Program-made: the position numbers and the translations under genes
The notes under the pieces: model-generated
Told to the model about the DNA's origin: nothing
Seen by the model: the letters and a program-made list of their open reading frames with translations, nothing else
Databases searched by the model: none
Part shown: positions 27,830-36,033 of the stretch, one piece after another
Position numbering within the stretch: the first letter of the stretch is position 1
Layout: every line of letters begins with the position of its first letter
NCBI RefSeq assembly: GCF_900099815.1
Contig: NZ_FNCW01000003.1
Coordinates: forward strand, 62,001 to 126,000
Direction of reading: 5' to 3'
Length of the DNA: 64,000 nucleotides
Origin: Psychroflexus sediminis
Lineage (GTDB): Bacteria; Bacteroidota; Bacteroidia; Flavobacteriales; Flavobacteriaceae

Positions 27830-28567
27830 ATGAAAGTAGTCAAAGTTGATGCCATAAGTTCTACCAATAGTTTCCTTAAAGCCTTTGTGAAAACCCATTC
27901 TGAAAAACAAATGTATTGCGTGGTTGCACATCATCAAGTTGCAGGTAGGGGCCAGCGCGGAACAGCCTGGGAGAGTGAGGCTGGTAAAAACCTGACCTTT
28001 AGCGTCTATTTACCCGGCTTAAAATCTATTCACAAAGAAACTTTCAAATTGAGTGCATTGGTGGCTCTGGCAGTCAAAAAAGTCCTGACCGTGTATGACA
28101 TGCCAAAACTTGCCATCAAATGGCCAAACGACATCCTGTCACGTCAATATAAAATAGGAGGAATTCTCATAGAGAACATCTTCACTCAAGGTCGTGAAGG
28201 GGCTAGCATTGTAGGAATTGGGCTAAATGTTAATCAGACTTCGTTTTCGAACTTGCCAAAAGCCTCTTCAATGCGAATTTTAAGCGGTAATAGTTTTAAC
28301 CTTGAAGCCTTATTGGACGATATTTTAGTTGAATTTGAAAAACTCCCTGCTTTATTCAATGAATCGAGTTATAGACAAGTTATTTCAGAATATTATGCCG
28401 CCCTTTATAAATATAACAAAGTGACTATGCTTCAATTTCCTGATGGAAGTCTAGCTCAAGGACTCATCAGAGGGGTGGATAGTTATGGAAGGCTTAGTGT
28501 TGAATTTGAAGAGGACAGGCTGGAAGCTTTCGACATCAAGGAAATTCAGATTAAATTTTCTGAATGA
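27830..28567 (+). CDS. birA: Biotin--[acetyl-CoA-carboxylase] ligase
   Basis: Attaches biotin to the carboxylase carrier protein through biotinyl-5'-AMP. It has the catalytic GRGQRGTAWES near residue 45, KWPNDI near 101 and IGGILIEN. A small C-terminal SH3-like part follows. It lacks the N-terminal DNA-binding helix-turn-helix, so it is not a repressor. The frame is open to TTG 27788, but that codon sits in the palindrome; ATG 27830 gives 245 residues and the conserved VKVDAISSTNSFLK start. Confidence 0.92.
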   Translation: MKVVKVDAISSTNSFLKAFVKTHSEKQMYCVVAHHQVAGRGQRGTAWESEAGKNLTFSVYLPGLKSIHKETFKLSALVALAVKKVLTVYDMPKLAIKWPNDILSRQYKIGGILIENIFTQGREGASIVGIGLNVNQTSFSNLPKASSMRILSGNSFNLEALLDDILVEFEKLPALFNESSYRQVISEYYAALYKYNKVTMLQFPDGSLAQGLIRGVDSYGRLSVEFEEDRLEAFDIKEIQIKFSE

Positions 28568-28594
28568 CTTATAAGGTCCTCGTCTGCATTTTGC

Positions 28595-29719
28595 TTAAAA
28601 GACATAACCAATTCTTAAGTCAAAAAAATCAGCTACATGCCGGTGAGCTTTCAAACTGAAGCCTGCAAGGATGTGTTTTGAAAAATTATAGGTTAGCCCG
28701 TAGCGCTGGTAGATGTCGTCATTGATTCTGTAATCATTGTAGTAGTAAATGCCGATTTGTTGACTGAAGCTTACTTTTCCAAGCCAAAATTCATGACCTA
28801 TCAGGGCGGCAGCCTGAACAAAATCATCCTCTTGATGATCCAAACTGATTTGTTCTCTTCTGGAATAATCTAAAATCAATTCACTTCCAACAGAAACAGC
28901 GCTTCTTCTACCTATCCATTGACTGTATTGTCCAGAAAGTCCGAGGACATAAAACTTATCTCGGTCACCTACACTTGCGTTACTCCAGCCTGAAAAATGA
29001 GTGACTGAAATTCTTGAAAGTTTATCTGGCGGCTTTCTGTTTTCAATTTTCTGAAAATCAGGAAAAACAATAGGCTCCAGGCTTTTATTAATTCTGAAAC
29101 TAATAGAAGGAAAATTGATTCCCTTGTTTGGAGCTCTTATACCTCCGTTGGACGTATGATTGTATTTAGCCTGAAGTCCAATATTCCATACATTTGTCAA
29201 GCGATAATTGATACCAGCTCCAAGCATGAGAGCAAAACTCAGGTCTGTGCTGTAAGACAAGTTTTGAGGATTCTGTTCAGCATCATAGGCTTTGCTAAGA
29301 TAAATACCCCCTAAACCTGCGCTGAAAAATAGATTTGTTCTCTTATGAGTTCTGAAATAGGGCTCTACAAAACCCATAGCCAAAATGCCGTCTCCGAGAA
29401 TGTCGGGATTGTCCCAGTTCCAGTAGGCGAGGCTAAGCCCAAGTCTTGGGAGGCAATTGCAAAATTCCCAGGCATTTTTTGTCAGAAGTATTTTGCTCCA
29501 CTCTAAGCCTAATCCCAAGGGATACGCATCATCCAATTCTCTAAGATTTTCGGAATGCTTGAGTATATAGCCGTAGTCAAAACTCATCCCGACTAGTGTT
29601 GGTCTTCTGTCGATACCCCTATCCTGATTTTGTGAATATAGCAGAGGCTTGAAGTTTATAAATGATAATAAGGCTATAATGAATAACTTGTTCATAACAT
29701 TCTTAAAAAATCTGAACAT
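28595..29719 (-). CDS. PagL-like lipid A deacylase, outer-membrane protein
   Basis: A 374-residue beta-barrel-type protein with a signal peptide (NKLFIIALLSF through LLYSQ). The segment KYNHTSNGG contains the His-x-Ser of PagL 3-O-deacylases, which remove an acyl chain from lipid A in the outer membrane. The protein is about twice PagL length, with repeated barrel-strand patterns in the C-terminal half. The ATG at 29695 (MNKLF) would give a more regular signal peptide than the one at 29719. Function is inferred from the motif alone. Confidence 0.7.
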   Translation of the reverse strand: MFRFFKNVMNKLFIIALLSFINFKPLLYSQNQDRGIDRRPTLVGMSFDYGYILKHSENLRELDDAYPLGLGLEWSKILLTKNAWEFCNCLPRLGLSLAYWNWDNPDILGDGILAMGFVEPYFRTHKRTNLFFSAGLGGIYLSKAYDAEQNPQNLSYSTDLSFALMLGAGINYRLTNVWNIGLQAKYNHTSNGGIRAPNKGINFPSISFRINKSLEPIVFPDFQKIENRKPPDKLSRISVTHFSGWSNASVGDRDKFYVLGLSGQYSQWIGRRSAVSVGSELILDYSRREQISLDHQEDDFVQAAALIGHEFWLGKVSFSQQIGIYYYNDYRINDDIYQRYGLTYNFSKHILAGFSLKAHRHVADFFDLRIGYVF

Positions 29720-29873
29720 AAATGTAAATCCAAATATTTTATAATGAGCTGATTTTATTGTATTTAGGTTTACAATTTATTGTAAAATATCATGGAAATT
29801 TGTATATTATAAATATTCTGAAATAAATATCAGAAAAAAGCAGAGGAGATGAATTATTTATAATTGAATTATC

Positions 29874-29881
29874 TATATTTG
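29874..29881 (+). promoter_or_regulatory. -7 box for rpsU
   Basis: TATATTTG fits TAnnTTTG and lies 43 bp before the ATG. It is preceded by a very AT-rich stretch that could act as an UP-like element. No good TTG -33 is seen. Confidence 0.5.
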
Positions 29882-29924
29882 CAATTCGAAAATTTTAAGT
29901 CAACTGTAAATAATTAATCATTAT

Positions 29925-30119
29925 ATGTTAGTAGTTAAAGTAAAAGATGGTGAAAAAATTGAAAGAGCTCTAAAGCGTCTAAAACGTAAGTTTAGAGATA
30001 CTAAAGTTCTTCAAACACTTCGTGATAAAAAACAATTCACGAAAAAATCTGTTGAAAAAAGACAAAGTTTAAAGAAAGCTCAGTATATCCAGTCTTTGAG
30101 AGAGAAGGATAATATGTAG
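29925..30119 (+). CDS. rpsU: 30S ribosomal protein bS21
   Basis: A 64-residue basic protein with the bS21 pattern of ERALKRLKRKF followed by KKQFTKKSVEKRQSLKKA. It belongs to the small ribosomal subunit and helps in initiation; in Bacteroidetes ribosomes it contributes to hiding the anti-Shine-Dalgarno. It is monocistronic with its own promoter and terminator. Confidence 0.96.
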   Translation: MLVVKVKDGEKIERALKRLKRKFRDTKVLQTLRDKKQFTKKSVEKRQSLKKAQYIQSLREKDNM

Positions 30120-30140
30120 TAGTTTTTTATTTTTATACAA

Positions 30141-30166
30141 ACCCTGTGATATTCATATCACAGGGT
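30141..30166. terminator. Bidirectional terminator after rpsU
   Basis: Perfect 12-bp arms ACCCTGTGATAT / ATATCACAGGGT with a 2-nt loop, followed by ATTTTTG on the plus strand. It also closes the convergent DUF2797 gene. Confidence 0.88.
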
Positions 30167-30174
30167 ATTTTTGT

Positions 30175-30972
30175 TTAAGTTAACACCTCGAAGTCCACGA
30201 CGTAACCTTCGCTGTTCCTCACGTTGAACACCACGCCGTTCTCAAAAACCAGGTATTGTCCTTTTATACCTTTTAATCTCCCTTTGAAATGATTATTCTT
30301 TTCCAGATTAAGGCTTTTTAATTTAGTTGGATACTCGATCACTGGAAAATTAATATTGAATTCTTCACTGGAGGCCAGATAATACGCCTTTGCTTCATCC
30401 GGGATAAATTCCTTGAGCTTTTCTCTCTCATCTACCAAATTCTTGTCTTCAATTTCATTTTTGAGCATACTGCGCCAATTGGTTTTATCGGCTACATGTT
30501 TTTTTAAGGCGACTTCTGTAATTCCTGCCAGATAGCGATTAGGGGTTTCTAAAATGGCAATGGCCTCGTGTGCCCCCTGGTCAATCCAGCGGGTTGGAAT
30601 CTGACTTTTGCGTGTGACCCCCACTTTTACATTGCTGGAATTGGCCAGATAAACGATATGAGGTTGTAATTGAACCTTTATTTCGTAAGCCAAATCCCGA
30701 TCTTCCTCATCCAGGTGTGCTTTGCTCAACTCTGGATGCATGATCCAGTCACCGGCATTGGGTATTTCCTGAAAACAGTCATAACAAAAGCCCTGTCTAA
30801 ATATTTTTTTATTTTTTCCGCAATTCAGACACTGATATTCTACAAAATAGATCGCTATTTCTCTATCTAAAAGTTGATTAAGGTGGACCACGTCATCATT
30901 GAATTCCAAAAAATAATCAACTTCTTCATTATTCTCCGTTTTCATTTTTTTTAAGACTCCTCTATATTGCAT
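30175..30972 (-). CDS. DUF2797 protein with a four-Cys zinc site
   Basis: A 265-residue cytoplasmic protein. Four Cys arranged CxxC...CxxC (CLNCGKNK, FCYDC at about 48-68) suggest a structural zinc. The central part with VGVTRKSQIPTRWIDQGA resembles a GIY-YIG-like fold, as suggested for DUF2797. Function is unknown. It is divergent from the GH3 gene, with 70 bp between starts. Confidence 0.8.
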   Translation of the reverse strand: MQYRGVLKKMKTENNEEVDYFLEFNDDVVHLNQLLDREIAIYFVEYQCLNCGKNKKIFRQGFCYDCFQEIPNAGDWIMHPELSKAHLDEEDRDLAYEIKVQLQPHIVYLANSSNVKVGVTRKSQIPTRWIDQGAHEAIAILETPNRYLAGITEVALKKHVADKTNWRSMLKNEIEDKNLVDEREKLKEFIPDEAKAYYLASSEEFNINFPVIEYPTKLKSLNLEKNNHFKGRLKGIKGQYLVFENGVVFNVRNSEGYVVDFEVLT

Positions 30973-31042
30973 TTTTTATTAAGTTTGGTGAATTCTTTCT
31001 GAACTTTCAAAAGAAGAATTTAGTATTAAATTTTGCCTGTCT

Positions 31043-32560
31043 ATGCCGATACCAATTGTAAATTCAATTGCTTCTTGGATTTTAAAGAAGCGTATTCACC
31101 ATATGGAACTGTTTAAAAAGCATCCCAATGAGGTTCAAAATGAATTGTTATTGGATCTAATTTTCAAAGCCCAAAATACGGAAATTGGAAAAACCTATGG
31201 CTTCCATGAGATAAAAAATTACGATACCTTTAGGGAAAGACTTCCCGTGCAAACTTATGAAGATCTAGAAGCTACTTTTGAACGGTGTAGACAAGGTGAA
31301 GCTAACATTATATGGCCAACCCCTATCACCATGTTTGCAAAATCCAGTGGTACCACAGGTGCAAAAAGTAAATTTATCCCTGTAAGCCAAGAATCATTAG
31401 AAGATTGTCATTACGCCGCCAGCAAGGATTTGCTTTGTATTTACCTCAATAATAATCCAGACTCCAAATTATTTACGGGAAAAAGCTTAAGACTTGGTGG
31501 AAGTAAAGAGATTTATCAGGATAAAGGAACTTCTTATGGAGATCTATCCGCTTTACTTATTTACAATATGCCATTTTGGGCTACTTATAGCAGTACACCA
31601 GGGAATTCGGTTTCTCTGATGAGCGACTGGGAAACCAAGATGCAAGCTATTGTTGATGAAACCATAAAAGAACGCGTAACAAGTTTGGCAGGAGTCCCTT
31701 CCTGGATGCTTGTGTTGCTCAATGATGTTCTTGAAACTACAGGTAAAACTGCGATAGATGAAGTCTGGCCGGATTTAGAAGTTTATTTTCACGGAGGAGT
31801 AAGTTTTGAGCCCTACAAAAATCAATATGAGCAGCTCATTTCTAATAAAAACATGAAGTATTACGAAATTTATAATGCTTCCGAAGGTTTTTTTGCTGCT
31901 CAGGATAGCAACGATTCCAAAGATTTACTCCTGATGCTCGATTACGGCATTTTCTTCGAATTTATTCCGATGTCCACTTACGGGACACCTCATGAAAAGG
32001 TCATTAATTTAAGCGAAGTCGAAATTGGTAAGAATTACGCTATCGTGATTACAACCAATTCCGGTTTATGGCGTTATAAGATTGGAGATACGATTAGATT
32101 TACCTCTTTAAGTCCCCATAGAATACGGGTAACTGGAAGGACAAAACATCACATCAATGCTTTTGGAGAAGAACTCATTATTGAAAATGCTGAAGCTGCC
32201 ATCAATAAAACAGCTTCCGAACTCAATTGTGAAGTTATGGAATACACTGCCGCTCCTGTTTTTATGAGCGGTAATAAAAAAGGGGCACATGAATGGATTT
32301 TAGAATTTAAAACACCACCAGAAAGCCTGGATGACTTCCGGATTCACCTGGATAAAAATCTTCAGGAGATCAATAGTGACTACGAAGCCAAGCGTTATAA
32401 TAATATGACCTTAGATTTGCTGAAAATTCATCAAGCCAAGCCAAAGCTTTTTCAGCAATGGCTAAAGCGGCACAACAAATTGGGGGGGCAGCATAAGATA
32501 CCGCGACTATCCAATAGTCGCGAACACCTGGAAGAATTACTGGCTCTTAATAGAATTTGA
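31043..32560 (+). CDS. GH3-family acyl-adenylating protein
   Basis: A 505-residue member of the family named for plant GH3 auxin- and jasmonate-amido synthetases. The three ATP motifs are visible: KSSGTTGAKSKFIPV near residue 98, YNASEGFFAAQ near 277 and YKIGDTIRF near 345, with the RTKHHINAFGEEL hinge. It should activate a carboxylate as an acyl-adenylate and pass it to an amine. The substrate is unknown in bacteria. It leads into a unit with the small membrane protein and the Smr gene (31-bp gap). Confidence 0.87.
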   Translation: MPIPIVNSIASWILKKRIHHMELFKKHPNEVQNELLLDLIFKAQNTEIGKTYGFHEIKNYDTFRERLPVQTYEDLEATFERCRQGEANIIWPTPITMFAKSSGTTGAKSKFIPVSQESLEDCHYAASKDLLCIYLNNNPDSKLFTGKSLRLGGSKEIYQDKGTSYGDLSALLIYNMPFWATYSSTPGNSVSLMSDWETKMQAIVDETIKERVTSLAGVPSWMLVLLNDVLETTGKTAIDEVWPDLEVYFHGGVSFEPYKNQYEQLISNKNMKYYEIYNASEGFFAAQDSNDSKDLLLMLDYGIFFEFIPMSTYGTPHEKVINLSEVEIGKNYAIVITTNSGLWRYKIGDTIRFTSLSPHRIRVTGRTKHHINAFGEELIIENAEAAINKTASELNCEVMEYTAAPVFMSGNKKGAHEWILEFKTPPESLDDFRIHLDKNLQEINSDYEAKRYNNMTLDLLKIHQAKPKLFQQWLKRHNKLGGQHKIPRLSNSREHLEELLALNRI

Positions 32561-32591
32561 GCCTATCTTTGTTTTTTAAAAATTTTAGGCA

Positions 32592-32801
32592 ATGATCGAT
32601 ACCAAGAAGCAAGCTTTATATACTGTATTTATAGTCATAGGAAGTTTACTTATTATCTATGACCTCACCGGTGAAAATGAAAATGTTTACTTAAAGGTTG
32701 GCGGTTTACTTTTACTCATGATAGGATTATATAATTCTACAAAGCAATGGGCAAAAGATAATCCCAAAGACGACCAAGATACCCCTGAAGATGAGCAGTA
32801 A
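32592..32801 (+). CDS. Small two-helix membrane protein
   Basis: A 69-residue protein with two hydrophobic helices (about 9-25 and 34-47) and a hydrophilic, acidic C terminus. I do not recognise the family. Its stop overlaps the Smr gene's start by 11 nt, so translation is probably coupled. It follows the GH3 gene by 31 bp. Confidence 0.7.
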   Translation: MIDTKKQALYTVFIVIGSLLIIYDLTGENENVYLKVGGLLLLMIGLYNSTKQWAKDNPKDDQDTPEDEQ

Positions 32802-33333
32802 AACCTTTCGCGTTGGCGATAAAGTAGAACTTTTGGATGATGATGTGGCTGGAGTGGTGACAAAAGTGGAAGGGGATGAGGTGACCTTTGAAACTTCTGA
32901 TGGTTTCGAAATGAAAGTCCCATTTTCTTTTCTAGTAAAAACAGAAGGGAAACTGGAAATTGATCTTAGCGATGACAGTTTACTTCAAAAGCTAAAGTCA
33001 GATTTAAACCCTAAACGAAAAAGACCTTCACAAAAACCTAAACGCCAGCAGCCTGCGATGGAAGTGGATCTTCATATTCATAATATTGTGGACAAAACCG
33101 CACAGCTTTCCAATTTTGAAATGCTCAATATACAGCTGGAACACAGCCGGAAGAAAATCGAATTTGCCATCGAAAGACGAATCAAACGCATCGTCTTCAT
33201 TCATGGTGTAGGGGACGGGGTTTTAAAAGCAGAATTACACACGCTTTTCAGGCGCTATGATCAGATTGAATTTTACGATGCCGACTATCAAAAATATGGT
33301 CTGGGAGCTACAGAAATTTATATCTACGATTAA
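32791..33333 (+). CDS. Smr-domain protein (DUF2027-like N terminus)
   Basis: A 180-residue protein with an N-terminal SH3-like part (VGDKVELLDDDVAGVVTKV), a basic linker (about 70-88) and a C-terminal Smr domain from residue 90 (VDLHIHN, then IVFIHGVGDGVLKAEL). The Smr domain is a nuclease or RNA-binding module as in MutS2, but no MutS part is present. The DLH and HGxGxG motifs needed for nuclease activity are intact. It is translationally coupled to the small membrane protein. Confidence 0.87.
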   Translation: MSSKTFRVGDKVELLDDDVAGVVTKVEGDEVTFETSDGFEMKVPFSFLVKTEGKLEIDLSDDSLLQKLKSDLNPKRKRPSQKPKRQQPAMEVDLHIHNIVDKTAQLSNFEMLNIQLEHSRKKIEFAIERRIKRIVFIHGVGDGVLKAELHTLFRRYDQIEFYDADYQKYGLGATEIYIYD

Positions 33334-33394
33334 TCAACAAAAGACGCTTCAGATTTTAAACTGAATTTGAAGCCTTCTAAAATAGATTTAATCT

Positions 33395-33402
33395 TAAATT
33401 TG
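33395..33402 (+). promoter_or_regulatory. -7 box for the dual immunophilin gene
   Basis: TAAATTTG fits TAnnTTTG and lies 17 bp before the ATG. A TTTG at 33366-33369 is 25 bp upstream, slightly far for a -33 element. Confidence 0.55.
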
Positions 33403-33419
33403 CAAAAAAAATATAACTT

Positions 33420-34352
33420 ATGGAAAACGGAATATACGCGCATTTCAATACGGAAAAAGGCAAAATTACAGTTCAACTGACTTATGATAAAACCCCGGGA
33501 ACAGTTGGGAATTTTATCGGATTAGCTGAAGGTAAAATTGAGAACTCGGCCAAAGACTTAGGTACTCCTTATTACGATGGCACAAAATTTCACAGGGTTA
33601 TCGAGAATTTTATGATTCAGGGCGGAGATCCCAAAGGCAATGGAACTGGAGGACCTGGTTATCAGTTTGATGATGAAATTCATCCTGACTTAAAGCATAA
33701 CCGGCCTGGAGTTTTGTCTATGGCCAATGCAGGCCCAGGGACCAACGGGAGCCAGTTTTTCATCACTCACGAACCAACACCCTGGCTTGATGGAAAACAC
33801 AGTGTTTTTGGATATGTTGTGGAAGGTCAGGACGTAGTCGATAGTATTGAAGTGAACGACAAATTGAATTCATTAGAAATAGAACGCGTTGGTGAAGAAG
33901 CTGAAGCTTTTGATGCTGTAGAGCGTTTTGAAAAGTTCAAGTCGTCAAAAGCTGAAAGAGAAGCTGAGCTAAAAGCTGAAGCCTCTAAAAAACTTGATGA
34001 AATATCAAAGGGTTATAAAGAAACCGAAAGCGGTTTGCGTTACCAGATTATCAATGAAGGTTCCGGTCCAAAACCTGAAAAAGGCCAAAATGTAAGCGTT
34101 CATTATAAAGGAAGTTTAGTCGATGGAACCGTGTTCGATTCGTCTTACAAAAGGAAACAGCCTATTGAATTTCCTGTAGGAGCAGGACACGTCATTGAAG
34201 GCTGGGACGAAGGACTTCTGCTATTGAATAAGGGCACTAAAGCTCAATTCGTGATTCCTCCGCATCTGGCTTACGGCGACAGAGAAGTGGGAGGCGTGAT
34301 TCCAGCCAACTCAATTTTGGTTTTCGACCTGGAATTGGTTGATATTAAGTAA
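33420..34352 (+). CDS. Cyclophilin-FKBP fusion peptidyl-prolyl isomerase
   Basis: A 310-residue protein joining two unrelated isomerase folds. Residues 1-160 are a cyclophilin ([49 protein letters not shown]). A charged linker covers about 165-200, and an FKBP domain about 205-310 ([36 protein letters not shown]). This is the dual-family immunophilin (CFBP) layout, cyclophilin first, first described from Flavobacterium. No signal peptide is present, so it acts in the cytoplasm on proline-limited folding. Confidence 0.95.
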   Translation: MENGIYAHFNTEKGKITVQLTYDKTPGTVGNFIGLAEGKIENSAKDLGTPYYDGTKFHRVIENFMIQGGDPKGNGTGGPGYQFDDEIHPDLKHNRPGVLSMANAGPGTNGSQFFITHEPTPWLDGKHSVFGYVVEGQDVVDSIEVNDKLNSLEIERVGEEAEAFDAVERFEKFKSSKAEREAELKAEASKKLDEISKGYKETESGLRYQIINEGSGPKPEKGQNVSVHYKGSLVDGTVFDSSYKRKQPIEFPVGAGHVIEGWDEGLLLLNKGTKAQFVIPPHLAYGDREVGGVIPANSILVFDLELVDIK

Positions 34353-34367
34353 AGCCTTAAATAAATA

Positions 34368-34404
34368 AAAACCCCCTTAATTTATCTAAAATTAAGGGGG
34401 TTTT
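34368..34404. terminator. Bidirectional terminator between immunophilin and sdaA
   Basis: Perfect 14-bp arms (34368-34381 and 34391-34404, core ACCCCCTTAAT) around a 9-nt loop, A-run on one side and T-run on the other. Confidence 0.9.
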
Positions 34405-34406
34405 GT

Positions 34407-35846
34407 TTAGCAGTCACTCATATTCACTTTGATGGCGAGCCCGCCTTCAGAGGTTTCCTTATATTTTGAAGTCATGTCCTGAGCGGTGTCCCACATGGTA
34501 GCGATGACTTTGTCCAGAGGAACTTTGGCTTTGGAGGCATCTGATTCCATAGCGATTTCAGCGGCGTTTATGGCTTTGATGGCTCCCATCGCATTGCGTT
34601 CTATACAGGGGATCTGAACCAGTCCTGCTATGGGATCGCAGGTCATTCCCAGGTGATGTTCCATAGCGATTTCACTGGCCATCAGCACCTGCTCAGGTGT
34701 GCCGCCCATAACTTCGGTAAGGGCGCCTGCGGCCATAGCCGAGGAAACACCGATTTCTGCCTGGCAACCTCCCATGGCGGCCGAAATTGTTGCTCCTTTT
34801 TTGAATAAGCTTCCGATTTCACCAGCGACGAGCATAAACTGCTTTAAATGCTCAAAAGTGGCGTTATGATTTTCGATGACCATATAATACATCATCACCG
34901 CCGGTAAAGTTCCGGAGCTCCCATTGGTTGGAGCGGTGACGACCCGGCCAAGTGATGCGTTGACTTCATTTACAGAGATGGCAAAACAACTTACCCATTG
35001 CAAAATCTGCCTAAATTTTACTTCTTTGGTTCTTATGGTTTCCAGCCATTGCTGTGGTGTATCGTAAGTTTCAAATTTATGCTCAAGAAGATTTTTATTC
35101 ATTTTGGCTGCTCTTCTGTTCACATTCAGTCCACCAGGTAGAGTACCTTCAGTATGGCAACCTATATACATAGATTCCAGCATCACATTCCAAATTTTCT
35201 CTAAGCCAGAATGGATTTCCTCCTCACTTCTAAGAGACTTTTCATTTTCTAAAACAATTTCAGAAATGATTTTTTGCTCTTTTTTACAATGCTCAATCAA
35301 TTCCACAGCAGAATTGATTTGAAAGGGGAAGCCTTTTAATTCTTCTTGTTTTTGTTTGGCATTTTCCCGATCTTCTTTTACCACAAAACCACCACCTATG
35401 GAGTAAAATGTAGATTCTACAGATTTTCCGTTTTCTAGAGTTCCAATATAAGTGATGCCGTTGGGATGAAATTCTTTAAAATCTTTCTTGAAAATGATAT
35501 CATCTTTAAAATCAAAATCGATAAAACGGGAATTATCTAAATTTAACCGACCTTCATTCTTGACCCGGTCGATTTCTACATCTATATGTGTGATATCCAT
35601 GGTCACAGGATCATGACCACATAGACCTAAAATAGCCGCAATGTCGGTCGCATGCCCTTTACCAGTCAAAGACAATGAACCGTAGAGGTGTATTTCAATG
35701 GTTTTGATTTTATCCAAAAGCTCATCTTCCTTCAGTTCTTCAATCCAACGTTGAGACGCACGCCATGGACCAAGTGTATGAGAACTTGAGGGTCCAATAC
35801 CGATTTTCATCATATCGAAAACACTAATGCATTCAATTTTCTTCAT
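34407..35846 (-). CDS. sdaA: L-serine ammonia-lyase, iron-sulfur type
   Basis: Deaminates L-serine to pyruvate with a [4Fe-4S] cluster. The single 479-residue chain fuses the beta (GPSSSHTLGPWRAS) and alpha parts. Cluster Cys candidates are in GLNV-region CHTEGTLPGG and in TCDPIAGLVQIPC. The last residue is Cys479 (NMSDC), which in the Legionella enzyme enters the active site as the fourth cluster ligand. The gene is divergent from dnaK and monocistronic. Confidence 0.94.
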   Translation of the reverse strand: MKKIECISVFDMMKIGIGPSSSHTLGPWRASQRWIEELKEDELLDKIKTIEIHLYGSLSLTGKGHATDIAAILGLCGHDPVTMDITHIDVEIDRVKNEGRLNLDNSRFIDFDFKDDIIFKKDFKEFHPNGITYIGTLENGKSVESTFYSIGGGFVVKEDRENAKQKQEELKGFPFQINSAVELIEHCKKEQKIISEIVLENEKSLRSEEEIHSGLEKIWNVMLESMYIGCHTEGTLPGGLNVNRRAAKMNKNLLEHKFETYDTPQQWLETIRTKEVKFRQILQWVSCFAISVNEVNASLGRVVTAPTNGSSGTLPAVMMYYMVIENHNATFEHLKQFMLVAGEIGSLFKKGATISAAMGGCQAEIGVSSAMAAGALTEVMGGTPEQVLMASEIAMEHHLGMTCDPIAGLVQIPCIERNAMGAIKAINAAEIAMESDASKAKVPLDKVIATMWDTAQDMTSKYKETSEGGLAIKVNMSDC

Positions 35847-35949
35847 TCGTTTTAAGCTTTGTTTATGAATTTACAAATATTCAAGTTTTTTTCGAGATTA
35901 AATTCATAATCTTTTAAAATGATGCGTTTTGTATGAAATACATTCAGGG

Positions 35950-35962
35950 TGACACTCTGTCA
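35950..35962 (+). promoter_or_regulatory. Palindrome TGACA-CTC-TGTCA upstream of dnaK
   Basis: A perfect 5-bp inverted repeat with a 3-nt spacer, 71 bp before the dnaK start. A -7-like TAGTTGTG (35966-35973, one mismatch) follows directly, so the palindrome would sit in the promoter. It could be a stress operator; no repressor is known from the window. Confidence 0.4.
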
Positions 35963-36033
35963 TATTAGTTGTGATGGCATAAAGATTGACTTTTATGAAT
36001 CGAAATCAATTATTAAGAATAAAAAAAACAATT

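Noticed and set aside
35986-36033. Upstream ATG for dnaK
   Set aside because: DnaK begins at [10 protein letters not shown]; the extra 16 residues are not part of the family.
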